Assembly (NCBI RefSeq): GCF_041714655.1
Contig: NZ_CP168219.1
Span: 2,542,001-2,606,000 of the forward strand
Length of the DNA stretch: 64,000 nucleotides
Source: Pseudoroseicyclus_A sp041714655
GTDB lineage: Bacteria > Pseudomonadota > Alphaproteobacteria > Rhodobacterales > Rhodobacteraceae
Reading direction: 5' to 3'
In this document: piece by piece, positions 26,996 to 35,669 of the stretch
Layout: each line of letters begins with the position of its first letter
How positions within the stretch are numbered: position 1 is the stretch's first letter
Notes under the pieces: generated by a model
Databases searched by the model: none
What the model was told of the DNA's origin: nothing
What the model saw: only the letters and a program-made list of their open reading frames with translations
Translations under genes and position numbers: made by a program

Positions 26996-27787
26996 TCAGG
27001 CCGGCGCGTCGCCCTGCGCCGCGCGCGCCGCATAAAGCGCCACGGCGGCGGCGTTGGAGACGTTGAGCGAGCCGAAGCTCCCCGCCGCCTCGATCCGCAC
27101 CAGCGTGTCGCAAAGCTCCCGCGTCCGCTCGCGGAGCCCCGGCCCTTCGGCGCCCATGACGAGCGCGATCTTCTCGGTCTCGCCTTGGGCCAGTGCGGCA
27201 CCGATGGAGGTCTCGCCTTCGCCGGCGAGGGCGAGGAGCCGCCAGCCCTCGTCCCGCAGCCGCTCCATCGTGTCGGCGAGGTTGCGCAGGCGCAGATAGG
27301 GCTGCCGCTCGAGCGCCCCGGAGGCCGCCTTGGCGAGCGCCCCCGTCTCGGGCGCCGAATGGCGCGCGACGCCGATGACGGCGCGGGCGCCGAAGACCTC
27401 GGCCGAGCGCAGGACGGCGCCGACGTTATGCGGATCGCTCACCCGGTCGAGAAGCACGAGGATCCCCGGCCCCGGCCGCGCCAGCACCTCGTCGAGCCCG
27501 CCCCAGTCGAGCGGCTTCGCCTCCAGCGCCGCGCCCTGATGGACGGACGAGGGGTCGAGCGGCACGTCGAAGCGCCGGGCATCGACGATCTCCGCCTCGA
27601 TCCCGGAGGCGGCCACGGCATCACCCAGCCGGTCGGCGGCATTGCGGGTGAGGACGAGGCGCAGCTTCTCGCGCGCCGGATTCTCCAGCGCATCGCGCAC
27701 GGCATGGAGCCCGAAGAGCCAGACGGTCTCCGCCGCCGCCGCGCGCTTGGCGCGCTCCTTCTCGATGACCCAATGCGGCTTTTTCAT
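26996..27787 (-). CDS. rlmB: 23S rRNA (guanosine-2'-O-)-methyltransferase RlmB
   Basis: This 263-residue SpoU-family methyltransferase has the N-terminal substrate-binding part (WLFGLHAVRDALENPAREKL) and the knotted catalytic domain with LLDRVSDPHNVGAVLRSAEV, LVMGAEGPGLRERTRELC and SFGSLNVSNAAAVALY. RlmB 2'-O-methylates G2251 in 23S rRNA; TrmH-like tRNA activity cannot be fully excluded. The start is ATG 27787 (MKKPHWVIEKERAKRA). tRNA-Tyr lies 113 nt upstream on the other strand. Confidence 0.9.
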   Translation of the reverse strand: MKKPHWVIEKERAKRAAAAETVWLFGLHAVRDALENPAREKLRLVLTRNAADRLGDAVAASGIEAEIVDARRFDVPLDPSSVHQGAALEAKPLDWGGLDEVLARPGPGILVLLDRVSDPHNVGAVLRSAEVFGARAVIGVARHSAPETGALAKAASGALERQPYLRLRNLADTMERLRDEGWRLLALAGEGETSIGAALAQGETEKIALVMGAEGPGLRERTRELCDTLVRIEAAGSFGSLNVSNAAAVALYAARAAQGDAPA

Positions 27788-27900
27788 CCGCCCTCCCTGC
27801 CCCGCCGCGCCCCGCAGCGCAAGGCCGGACGCACCCATTCAGACCTGCCCGGAAAGTGATTGACCTCCCGCCGCCGCCCGACTATTCCCCCGCGGGCGTC

Positions 27901-27984
27901 GGGCGACGAGCTGCAAGGTGCGGCAGCGGACTGTAACTCCGCCGGGGAGACCCATGCCTGGTTCGATTCCAGGGTCGCCCACCA
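27901..27984 (+). tRNA. tRNA-Tyr (GTA)
   Basis: GGGCGAC pairs with GTCGCCC, the anticodon stem GCGGA/TCCGC encloses CTGTAAC with anticodon GTA, a class II variable arm (GGG-GAGA-CCC) is present, and the T-arm CCTGG-TTCGATT-CCAGG is intact; CCA is encoded at 27982-27984. The low-GC gene region begins directly downstream. Confidence 0.95.
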
Positions 27985-28364
27985 CTCCCCCCTTTTTGTC
28001 AAAGAAATCAATGCAGTGGTGTCCCGCAGCACCGCTGAGCAGGGCATTACAAATCAATGGGTTAGCAGGCAGGTGTCCCGCAGATCAGCGCATGATTGGG
28101 ACGGTCTTGCCTCTATGATCGCGGTCCTGCGGAGCGTCCACATTGCGCGATTCTGCCGAAGCGCAGTTCACTGCATTCAAACGCGCCAAGAGAACTTGCG
28201 CCACTTGCCTCGAGACCGGATCCCCGACGAAGAGCTACGCAGGACTAGATGCAGAGCTCGGCAAAGAAAAACTACCGCTCCCCGTTGATTGAAGCTCCGG
28301 GCTTCATCTAGTCTGGTTGCCGTCAGGTAACGGTGAACTCCGGTCGTCCGGAGCGGAGAGACGC
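27985..28364. other. non-coding stretch at the edge of the low-GC region
   Basis: About 380 nt without a convincing gene lie between tRNA-Tyr and the double sulfotransferase gene. Base composition drops noticeably. Short frames exist but show no recognisable protein character, and no second copy of the tRNA-Tyr 3' end was found within the window. Confidence 0.5.
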
Positions 28365-29858
28365 ATGAAGCCCCACGTCCTTTTGCATATCGGCGCACAT
28401 CGAACCGGAACGACATCACTGCAGAACTTCCTACGCCAGAATCGAGATTTCCTCGACAAAGCTGGCATCGGAACAATACACCCACCAGAGACGCGCCAAT
28501 ACGCCGAATGGGCCGACGAGAAAATATCCCGACGCTTCATCGTCAGCGAGGAGAACATCTGGGGCACGATGGAGCAGAACATTCGGACCGGCGAGATCTA
28601 TCCAGGCGGTGCCGACAGAGTTTCTCAGCTACTGGTTAGTCTTGATTGCCCAGCAACGATCTTTGTCACAATACGAAGCACTTTCGAGTGGTGGCGGTCT
28701 CAGATCAATTTCGGGATCTCTCGCGGAACCTTTATCCCGGAGGCGGCGCATATCGATGGCATCATCAGTGCAGGAAGCCGCTGGCACAAGGCAATTGAAG
28801 ATCTCTCAAGAGCATGTGATGCCAGAATAATCGTCCGGGAATTTAATTGGAAGACAGACAACCCCAAGCGACAGCTGATCGAAGTCACTGGCTGGAAAGA
28901 AATTGAACAGGCCAAGGTGTCACGGGACATCAACAATAGATCGCCGAACGAAATTGAAATTGCGACCCAGCTTGCAGGAGCATCCGCTCATGAGCTGCTT
29001 AAGAAGTATGAAACCGGGAGCCGGTCAAGCCCATTCACTGAAGACGATATCTCCGTTATGAATGAGCAATATGAAGAGTCCCTTTCCACGGTTGCAAGTC
29101 TTGAACGCGTTGAACTCAAACAGGAAAGCGAGCAGGAGAGAAGGAAGAGAGCGGATTTGAAAACTGGCACTATGCCGAGACCGACAGCAATAGCATTCCT
29201 GCACATCGGCAAGACCGGCGGAACGTACTTCAAGTCGCGATTGGCGTCTAGCGCCGAAGAGAACCCCAATCTGAAGTTGGGCAATCACTCCGACACCCTC
29301 CTCACAACAGCGGAAGAGCTCGGAGATAGCCGCCGGGTTGGATTCTTCTTCAGAGATCCGGCATCTCGATTTGTGTCAGCCTTCCATTCCAGAATGAGAC
29401 AGGGAAGACCGACTTACGATGTGCTGTGGTCTCCGGCCGAAGCCTCCGCATTTAGCTTTTTCGAAGATGCTAATTCGCTGGCCGAAAGCATCTATAGCGA
29501 CGACAAGCGCATGGAGTCGGCCGCTCGCTTTGCGATGGCGAGTATCCAGCACCTTAAGAACGGCTATCAGCACTACCTGATCTCACCTGAAGCAATCGAG
29601 TTCGAACATCGTTCGAAGAGAGTGTTGTTCTGCTGCCCAACTGAGCTCATCGACGCACACTGGGCGCGCATTTGCGAGCTCTTTCAATCGGCGTCACCGA
29701 GGCGTGAGAATGTCAACTCCGAGGGGATAAGGCACTCAATTGGCCAGCATGAAGAACTTTCGCCCACGGCAGTTTCTTCCCTACGAGAGTTTTGGCGTCG
29801 CGAGTACGAAATCTATGAGGCGTGTTTGCGGATCTCGCACGACCTACATTTCGACTGA
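28365..29858 (+). CDS. double-domain sulfotransferase-like protein
   Basis: This 497-residue protein contains two nucleotide-loop regions: VLLHIGAHRTGTTSLQNFL near residues 5-23 and AFLHIGKTGGTYFKSRL near 276-292. Each is followed by a 3'-phosphate-type segment (FVTIRSTFEWWRSQIN; GFFFRDPASRFVSAFHSRM). Both match PAPS-dependent sulfotransferase P-loops, so the protein looks like a tandem fusion of two sulfotransferase-family domains joined by a charged linker (KQESEQERRKRADLK). The acceptor is unknown; a surface glycan is a reasonable guess. ATG 28365 follows GGAGCGGAGAG. Its composition is much less GC-rich than that of the core genes, suggesting transfer. Confidence 0.72.
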   Translation: MKPHVLLHIGAHRTGTTSLQNFLRQNRDFLDKAGIGTIHPPETRQYAEWADEKISRRFIVSEENIWGTMEQNIRTGEIYPGGADRVSQLLVSLDCPATIFVTIRSTFEWWRSQINFGISRGTFIPEAAHIDGIISAGSRWHKAIEDLSRACDARIIVREFNWKTDNPKRQLIEVTGWKEIEQAKVSRDINNRSPNEIEIATQLAGASAHELLKKYETGSRSSPFTEDDISVMNEQYEESLSTVASLERVELKQESEQERRKRADLKTGTMPRPTAIAFLHIGKTGGTYFKSRLASSAEENPNLKLGNHSDTLLTTAEELGDSRRVGFFFRDPASRFVSAFHSRMRQGRPTYDVLWSPAEASAFSFFEDANSLAESIYSDDKRMESAARFAMASIQHLKNGYQHYLISPEAIEFEHRSKRVLFCCPTELIDAHWARICELFQSASPRRENVNSEGIRHSIGQHEELSPTAVSSLREFWRREYEIYEACLRISHDLHFD

Positions 29859-29862
29859 TCGG

Positions 29863-31869
29863 CTAGAGAAGCGCATCCCGATCCCAGATGAATTCATCGC
29901 AACCGGCAAGAGTGATGTCGACAACCACATTACCGTCTTCGATGATGTCAATGTCATAGCCACCAGCCTTTGACCTTGCCCGGACCTGAAGATTGCCGTA
30001 CTCAACGGTATCATCAACGCAATTGAATACGTATCTTTCGAACTTGCCAGCATCAATATTGAAGCTGCGAGAAGCCTGGATGATTTCTCTTAGGTCCAAT
30101 TTGTCGACGCCGACCTCAAAGTCGAGGATCTGGAGCGAGTCGGTATCATCATTCACCACAAACCTATCGTGGCCGGACTTTCCCTCCATCCTGTCTGATC
30201 CCCCGTCACCGTCTAGAACGTCGTTGCCGGGTGTCCCAAATATGAACTCATCTACCGGCAACTCGACCTTGCTCTTGCTGTCATCCACTATCAGCAGGAT
30301 CTCGTGCGGCCGGAGTTCGATCTTGAGCTTCCCTCCCTCCACCAGGTCGCCTTTCGAGACCGCCGTCAGCGATGCTTCAGCATCCGGGTCAGCCCAGTAC
30401 GCAGGGACCTTTGTTCCTTTGTAGAAACCGTCCGCGGTGCTCTCGTCCACACCCAGGATGTAGGCCTTGAAGGTTCCCGAGAGGCTATCGGGCAAGTCGA
30501 TGACTTTGCTCTGCGCCTTGTCGCTATGAGAGGCGACGAGAAGAGCGTACTTCTTCCCACTTTCGAAAGAGAACGCTTCCAGTCCAGGCCCTAGCCTGGG
30601 GGCGTCGGTAACCTCCATGCCGCGCAGGTTCGAAGACATGAAGCGGATGAGCTCACCCGCCGGCGACAGATCTGCGCCGTCCTGAGCTATGCTGGTCGGC
30701 TTGTACTGGCTTGACCAAAAGTCGGCCTCATCTATGCCGGCTTCGATGAAGCTCGAGAACATCTTTAGAACTATTGGAGCCTGCTGCAGTCCCCACGTCG
30801 ACGCGTTTTTGTGGTTGACGTTCCATTCGGACACGATCGACGTGAGATCGCTGTCGAACTTCCCATAGGTCTCCCAAAGCGAAAGCTGCTTTGCCGCCCA
30901 GTCCACAATTTCATCGATATTGTCGTACCGGTGCGTGTTCCAGGTATTCTTGTGGCTGCCTTCGTCGAAGTAGAAGTGCGTAACAAGCGCATCGACCGCT
31001 GCCGCTTCTTTTGCGTCGAACTCTGCGATCACCTTTAGGTTCTTGTCGGCGAGAACTGACTTCGGTGTCCCCTCATTGGCGGCTTCGGTCCAGACTTGGA
31101 CAGCGATCTCTGGCTCATCCCAGTTGGTCAGGCCTCTCGCGGATTTGAAGTTGTCGATCGCCTTCTGTGCTATTTCCGCTATCGCACTGGCCACGCGCCC
31201 ATACTCGACGGCGCTCATGTGAGTCTCGTACTCATTTCCAATTTCGAAACGACGCACGGAGGATACTCCACCGGAGCTGAGCGCCGTCATGACGTAGTCG
31301 TATACGTGACGCTCCATAGCGACGTCGAAATCACGATGTCCACCTCTGGTGGAATCTGTGAGTGTGCACAACGTTGGGATGATCACCGATGCTCGCACGT
31401 TCTCTGTCTTGCAGAACTCCATGAAGCTGGAGAGCGACGAGACATTGGTCACGTCAGCGCCGTCCGTCACGTAGGATGCTCGGTTTGGATCCCTGATGTC
31501 CAACGTGGTTTCTGCGCCAATGCCGCCAGGATACCTAATCGTCCCGGGAGAGACCTTTTGAACTATCTCATCGAACTTCTGCCACGGCTTGTCACCGAAC
31601 TGCTCGTAGTCGTAGACGAAGTTCATGCCAAAGTGCGCTTCACCAACGGTGTTCGCTCTCGGCTTTCCGGCATAGTCGTTCGTCGATAGGTTGATTTCGG
31701 CTAAGCGCGCACCGTGGGTCGCGCTTGGTAGCGATAAATCCCCATCGTGACCGTAATCGATTTCAATTTCGATTGGATTGCGCGAAAGCGAAGACCAGTC
31801 AAAAGCGTCCTTGACTTCCTCCGGAGCGAAAATGCTCCATTCGACGAAACTTTGAATTGAGTCCTTCAC
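29863..31869 (-). CDS. secreted clan GH-A-like glycosidase with RTX calcium-binding repeats
   Basis: This 668-residue protein has a TIM-barrel-like region with a likely acid/base Glu in RRFEIGNEYETH (E213) and a likely nucleophile Glu in TSIVSEWNVNHKN (E348), the NE...E spacing of clan GH-A glycosidases. A beta-rich domain follows, then a short RTX block GTPGNDVLDGDGGSDRMEGK near residues 545-564. There is no N-terminal signal peptide, and RTX repeats with an acidic C-terminus point to type I secretion. The substrate is not predictable; arabinosidase or xylosidase-like families are possible. Its 3' end lies 4 nt from the convergent sulfotransferase gene. Low GC suggests acquisition. Confidence 0.75.
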   Translation of the reverse strand: MKDSIQSFVEWSIFAPEEVKDAFDWSSLSRNPIEIEIDYGHDGDLSLPSATHGARLAEINLSTNDYAGKPRANTVGEAHFGMNFVYDYEQFGDKPWQKFDEIVQKVSPGTIRYPGGIGAETTLDIRDPNRASYVTDGADVTNVSSLSSFMEFCKTENVRASVIIPTLCTLTDSTRGGHRDFDVAMERHVYDYVMTALSSGGVSSVRRFEIGNEYETHMSAVEYGRVASAIAEIAQKAIDNFKSARGLTNWDEPEIAVQVWTEAANEGTPKSVLADKNLKVIAEFDAKEAAAVDALVTHFYFDEGSHKNTWNTHRYDNIDEIVDWAAKQLSLWETYGKFDSDLTSIVSEWNVNHKNASTWGLQQAPIVLKMFSSFIEAGIDEADFWSSQYKPTSIAQDGADLSPAGELIRFMSSNLRGMEVTDAPRLGPGLEAFSFESGKKYALLVASHSDKAQSKVIDLPDSLSGTFKAYILGVDESTADGFYKGTKVPAYWADPDAEASLTAVSKGDLVEGGKLKIELRPHEILLIVDDSKSKVELPVDEFIFGTPGNDVLDGDGGSDRMEGKSGHDRFVVNDDTDSLQILDFEVGVDKLDLREIIQASRSFNIDAGKFERYVFNCVDDTVEYGNLQVRARSKAGGYDIDIIEDGNVVVDITLAGCDEFIWDRDALL

Positions 31870-32590
31870 AACTCATCCCCTCATTAACCCGAGGGAAATG
31901 TGCGTCGAGAACCTTTCGAAGTCATTATTGCAATAGACAAGCTACGTAGACATTGAATAAAGAACTTGATAAACGATCCGTTGTTGTTGTGAGTAGGTCG
32001 TTCTGATGATCAGCCTTTTGGACGCCGCGGATATGAGGGCTTTGCTGCGTAGCCTTCAGATAACCACGAGATGTGCAGGCAACAGACTGGTGCTCAAGGA
32101 GGGCGCGTGTCTGCACTGTGGCTCGGGTCGACCCAAGCATAACTGTCTCAGGCCGGGTCGGCCGCCTTCGGAAGACGGCGTGCCGTCATCGAGCGCCCCG
32201 CAAGAAAGTGAAAAATGGATCATTGGAGCGACATTTCGCGCTTCGCGCGCGGTCTCGCAGTACTCATTTGAGCAACTGGGCGCCACTTTTACTGTCACGG
32301 GGTTCAGAGAAAACTGCGTCATCGCAGTGGGAGTTGTTGACCTTCGGCTCTTAAGCGGAAGGCTCTTCCACGGGCGACGCGAGATTGGGAAAACTACTTT
32401 CTTTGAAGGTGTCGAATTGCACCCAGAAGAAGGGATTCCCCCTTGGGTCTCAATATAGCTAGCTGCGATTTTTTGTCGACAGAATTTCAGCGAGCTTCGG
32501 ATAATTGGTTTATAACCGCTTTACCAACTTTTCACTTGGTCGTGCTAGGTTGATTCGTGGTTAAGTTGCGGTTCTGGTTGAGGTTTGTGC
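31870..32590. other. roughly 0.7 kb low-GC region without a convincing gene
   Basis: This holds the presumed promoter region of the leftward RTX glycosidase. A 150-codon rightward frame at 32006-32458 has no recognisable protein character and is not called. The stretch around 32100-32240 is more GC-rich than its flanks and may be a fragment of a decayed gene, but I could not identify it. Confidence 0.45.
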
Positions 32591-32812
32591 ATGGGCTGTT
32601 CGAAGGCTGAATACATCGATTCACGACTAAGGCGCGGATCGGTTTCGAGCGTGATATGCATAGGCGGCGGCGTTTCGGTGACCTATATTGTGGGGCCCAG
32701 CGAGCAGTGGCTGCCGATCTCGGAGCTTCCAGTCTTCATGAGTTTGCGTGATGTAGTCAGGATCGACAGGAAGCTGGGAGTGCCAGATGAGCAGCTTTCG
32801 CTGTTGAATTGA
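32591..32812 (+). CDS. small hypothetical protein (73 aa)
   Basis: Starts at ATG 32591 (MGCSKAEYIDSRLRRGSVSS). The product has protein-like composition, with a hydrophobic strand (VICIGGGVSVTYIVG) and a charged C-terminus (VRIDRKLGVPDEQLSLLN). No family is recognised and only a weak GAGG lies upstream. A hairpin at 32826-32851 follows. It could be part of the acquired region or a marginal frame. Confidence 0.35.
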   Translation: MGCSKAEYIDSRLRRGSVSSVICIGGGVSVTYIVGPSEQWLPISELPVFMSLRDVVRIDRKLGVPDEQLSLLN

Positions 32813-32825
32813 AGTTGCGTCCACA

Positions 32826-32851
32826 GGCGCCCCTGCTCGTCAACAGGGGCG
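32826..32851. terminator. GCGCCCCTG/CAGGGGCGC hairpin
   Basis: A 9-bp perfect GC stem with an 8-nt loop separates the small rightward ORF from the leftward prophage lysis genes. It could end transcription in either direction and lies close to the left prophage boundary. Confidence 0.6.
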
Positions 32852-32883
32852 CTATGGATCATCGAACGGTCGAAGACTAGGCT

Positions 32884-33075
32884 TCAGTCGGGGGGAACGT
32901 AGGTCGTCCCCTTGTTGGGCGTGATGTAGGTGGTGATCGCGCCGGCGACGCTGGCCACGAGTAGCTCCAGGACATCGCCCACGGTCATCTCGGGAGAGAT
33001 GCCGATGAGGCTTAGTAAGTACACCAGCGCGCCCACGATCAGCGGCGCAAAGGCTTTGTCAAAAGTGGTGAGCAT
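32884..33075 (-). CDS. small phage membrane protein, holin-like
   Basis: This 63-residue protein has two hydrophobic segments (FAPLIVGALVYLLSLIGI and VLELLVASVAGAITTYIT). Size and position next to the endolysin gene fit a class II holin, which would permeabilise the inner membrane at lysis. Similar short proteins in alphaproteobacterial phages are often left unnamed. AAAGGAG precedes the ATG at 33075. Confidence 0.6.
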   Translation of the reverse strand: MLTTFDKAFAPLIVGALVYLLSLIGISPEMTVGDVLELLVASVAGAITTYITPNKGTTYVPPD

Positions 33076-33189
33076 AGGTGGCTCCTTTCAGAGGTTGAGG
33101 CCGAAGCGGTTGACGGTCTGCCCGGAGGGGCGACGAGAGTGAATTGACGTTGGTGGCTGGGGGGCTGAGCTTCGCTGCTTCGGTTAGCT

Positions 33190-33927
33190 TCAAAGCAGAG
33201 CAGCCCAGGTCATCGGTCCGACGATGCCGTCGGGCAGAAGCTGGCGCATGGTCTGGAAGGCGACGACACGCGTCCGCGTGCGAGGGCCGAATTCGCCATC
33301 GATAGCGAGCCCGCCGAGGCGCGCCTGAAGCTCCCGGACAGATTGGCCGATGCTGCCCTGGCTGAGCACCGGTTGAGAGCCGCTCGGAGCGGTCAGGCTT
33401 GTCGGCATCATCGGCTCGACATGCCGGCCGATCGCACGGCATATCTCTTCGCGGAGTTCGTTGCCGATTGCGATCGGATCTCGGGAGCTGGTGCCACCAC
33501 GGGGCGGATAGTCGTAGTCCCATTTGGCATGCTGCCGCACCCCTAGAACCAGGTCGACCTCTGCATGGCTCAGAACGAAGCGGCCAGTCGGCTCGATGCG
33601 GTAGATCTGGCAGAGCCGCGCCGCCTCCGCGACCAGGGCGTCGACCTGTCCCGGCCTGATCGGCGCCGCCCCGTCGAACGGCCGCGCCCACGTGGCGCCA
33701 GCGAGAGCGCATACCGAGATCCCGATCGATCCTGAATTGAGGTGGCGGCAATGCGCCGCATAACGGCCTGCGACGAGGGGGCGACCGGGCTCGTTCGCCG
33801 AGATCGGGTGCTCGCCGTCATGCAGCTTTCCGTCGCCATCGATGAGCCGATGATAAGCGCGGAGGTCGACGCTGTTCGGCCGGTACGCCCCCCCGGTATG
33901 GTGGAGGATGATGCGGTTCATCGGCAT
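33190..33927 (-). CDS. phage endolysin: amidase domain plus peptidoglycan-binding domain
   Basis: This product (245 aa) begins MPMNRIILHHTGGAYRPN. An amidase_2/PGRP-like domain is indicated by IILHHTGG (zinc His), GSIGISVCALAG and VLSHAEVDLVLGVRQHAKWD with further ligands. A C-terminal PG_binding_1 domain (GSIGQSVRELQARLGGLAID, GEFGPRTRTRVVAFQ, GIVGPMTWAALL) follows a Pro/Ser linker. It should cleave the N-acetylmuramoyl-L-alanine bond at lysis. The start at 33927 sits behind GGAG; an ATG 12 nt upstream is possible. Confidence 0.9.
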   Translation of the reverse strand: MPMNRIILHHTGGAYRPNSVDLRAYHRLIDGDGKLHDGEHPISANEPGRPLVAGRYAAHCRHLNSGSIGISVCALAGATWARPFDGAAPIRPGQVDALVAEAARLCQIYRIEPTGRFVLSHAEVDLVLGVRQHAKWDYDYPPRGGTSSRDPIAIGNELREEICRAIGRHVEPMMPTSLTAPSGSQPVLSQGSIGQSVRELQARLGGLAIDGEFGPRTRTRVVAFQTMRQLLPDGIVGPMTWAALL

Positions 33928-34028
33928 AGGAATCTCCAATGTGGAAAACCCCGCCGGCGGCGGGGCGAAGAGGGTTGTCGGATGGATCTGGAGCTTTCGG
34001 AGAGCGATTGATGCGGCCGCCCTGAGCC

Positions 34029-34307
34029 CTATCGGGCGGTCCGGTCCTTCAGGATCGCCATGTCGCGCTGCAGATCCTCGACGCGGCCGTGCAGCTCCTC
34101 CTGCCCCTCCCTCAGCGCCTCGAGGGAGGGCAACAGGTCCGGGACACGGCAGGAGGCAGCCTGGACGGCGGCAGCCACTGCTGAGCTCGTGGGGCGGCCC
34201 TTGCGCGCGCCGATGATGAAGGAGCCGATGGCCGTGAGGCCGAGGCCTGCGGCGGTGGAGAGGGCGGCGAGCGCCTCAATGCCCGAAGATGTGAGCCAGT
34301 CGAGCAT
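34029..34307 (-). CDS. phage small protein with TM segment and coiled coil (spanin-like position)
   Basis: This 92-residue protein has an N-terminal hydrophobic helix (IEALAALSTAAGLGLTAIGS) and a C-terminal charged helical region (LEALREGQEELHGRVEDLQR). The layout resembles inner-membrane spanin or DUF2730-like phage proteins, and it sits between tail and endolysin genes. The function is not established. Its first 32 nt overlap the end of the preceding gene. Confidence 0.6.
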   Translation of the reverse strand: MLDWLTSSGIEALAALSTAAGLGLTAIGSFIIGARKGRPTSSAVAAAVQAASCRVPDLLPSLEALREGQEELHGRVEDLQRDMAILKDRTAR

Positions 34308-34758
34308 CGGCGCCGCTCCTGTAGGCTGCGAGGATTTCGAACAGGGCGAGCACCGTATATGTCCCGGCGCCGGTCGAAGGGGCGACGGCTGCGCCGATCA
34401 CGTAGGGCCAGCCGAACGCCATCGCGAGAAAGCCGAAGATGCCGGCCCCCACGACGGCGCCGGCCATGCGAAGAGTGGGGGTGCGCCGCCAGCTGCCGTT
34501 GATGTAGAGCGCTACCAGGCGCATCGCCGCAATCAGAGCCAGCGGCGTCGAGACCATGGCATCGTCGAAGCCAATTCCATCGAACGTGCTGAAGCTCGGC
34601 TCCGCCATGGTTTCGCCCGGCAGCATCAGTGCAAGGGCGAAGCCCAGGAGCACGAGCGACGTCAGCCACTCCGTGGCCCTGCCGTGCTGCACGAGAGCGG
34701 AGGCGATGCGGCGCATGGGCGACGGGCCCCTTGGCGTCACGGCGCCGATCACGCCCAC
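34276..34758 (-). CDS. phage membrane protein (lysis region)
   Basis: This 160-residue protein has three or four hydrophobic segments (WLTSLVLLGFALALMLPGE, MVSTPLALIAAMRLVALYI, MAGAVVGAGIFGFLAMAFGW, GTYTVLALFEILAAY). No family is recognised. Its position between the tail fibre and lysis genes suggests a role in lysis or host-surface modification. The start may be MRRIASALVQ, 14 codons in, rather than the first ATG. It overlaps its neighbours on both sides. Confidence 0.6.
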   Translation of the reverse strand: MGVIGAVTPRGPSPMRRIASALVQHGRATEWLTSLVLLGFALALMLPGETMAEPSFSTFDGIGFDDAMVSTPLALIAAMRLVALYINGSWRRTPTLRMAGAVVGAGIFGFLAMAFGWPYVIGAAVAPSTGAGTYTVLALFEILAAYRSGADARLAHIFGH

Positions 34759-35666
34759 CTCCCTCTCATTTCGACATCGAGACTCACTGTGTTTCCGGAG
34801 ACGAAGTTCGCTTCGCCGCTCTGGCGCGGGACCACGATGGAAATCGAGGGTGCGCTCGGGAACACCCCGGTCGCATAGGGCAAGCCGACGCTAAGATCGC
34901 CCGGCCCGCCGGAAAGGCTGGAGCCCACCTTGTTCAACGCCGTAAGGTAGACCGTGCCCACCGGGGCAATAGGGAAAGACCAGGTGACCGACAGGCTGAG
35001 CCCCGATCCGCCATAGGCGGCCGTCACGCGATGGCGGCATACGAGCCGGCCATCGCTCCACTTCTCGTAATAGCCGTTGCCGCCCGTGCCGCTATTGATG
35101 AGGAATGGCTGCTCCGTCCAGCTTGACCACGACACTCCGTTATAGCTCCGCGTGAAGGACCGCCGGGGCCAGATGACGTTGCCCGTGAGTTCGGTGGCTG
35201 TCTGCAGCAGCCGGCCAGCCAAACCGTCGGTGTGGAGCAGCCAGACCCGCGTTCCGCTGCCGCCGAGCGCCGGGAAGCTCTTGGCGACGGCGTTCGCTTC
35301 GGTGTCAGTCAGGCTGTAGCCAGAGAGGATCTCCGCATCATTGGCGGTATAGCCGTCCGGGAGCGCCGGCACTTCCTCGCCGATGAAGCGCCCGGGGTAG
35401 AAGAACGGCGCGCCATCCGCGATGCCGAGGACCATGCCGTTGTAGGGCGTCAAATCGCCGCTCAGGACCTCTCCGGTGAGCGCCGTCGCCGCGATCGTGT
35501 TCATGTCGGCCTGAAGGGCCGCACGAAAAGTCTCTCGGAAGTCGTGATCTGCCTCAAAGAAGGCGTAGAGCGCCGCGACGGCGGCATCGAAGGGGACCTG
35601 CCCCATGTTTCGGAGGGGATAGGTGCCCGGCGTCGCCGGGGGCACCAGATTGGCGACTTCGCTCAT
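34749..35666 (-). CDS. phage tail fibre/tail tip protein
   Basis: This 305-residue protein has a structural N-terminus (NLVPPATPGTYPLRNMGQVP), Gly/Ser/Thr-rich beta-structured middle and C-terminal parts, and motifs such as RSYNGVSWSSWTEQPFL and GYYEKWSDGRLVCRH that recur in tail-fibre receptor domains. It is the last large gene of the tail module, the usual place for host-recognition proteins. Confidence 0.65.
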   Translation of the reverse strand: MSEVANLVPPATPGTYPLRNMGQVPFDAAVAALYAFFEADHDFRETFRAALQADMNTIAATALTGEVLSGDLTPYNGMVLGIADGAPFFYPGRFIGEEVPALPDGYTANDAEILSGYSLTDTEANAVAKSFPALGGSGTRVWLLHTDGLAGRLLQTATELTGNVIWPRRSFTRSYNGVSWSSWTEQPFLINSGTGGNGYYEKWSDGRLVCRHRVTAAYGGSGLSLSVTWSFPIAPVGTVYLTALNKVGSSLSGGPGDLSVGLPYATGVFPSAPSISIVVPRQSGEANFVSGNTVSLDVEMRGRWA

Positions 35667-35669
35667 GAT

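Noticed and set aside
32006..32458. 150-codon rightward frame in the gap left of the prophage
   Set aside because: No recognisable protein character or ribosome-binding site; may be a decayed fragment but cannot be supported.
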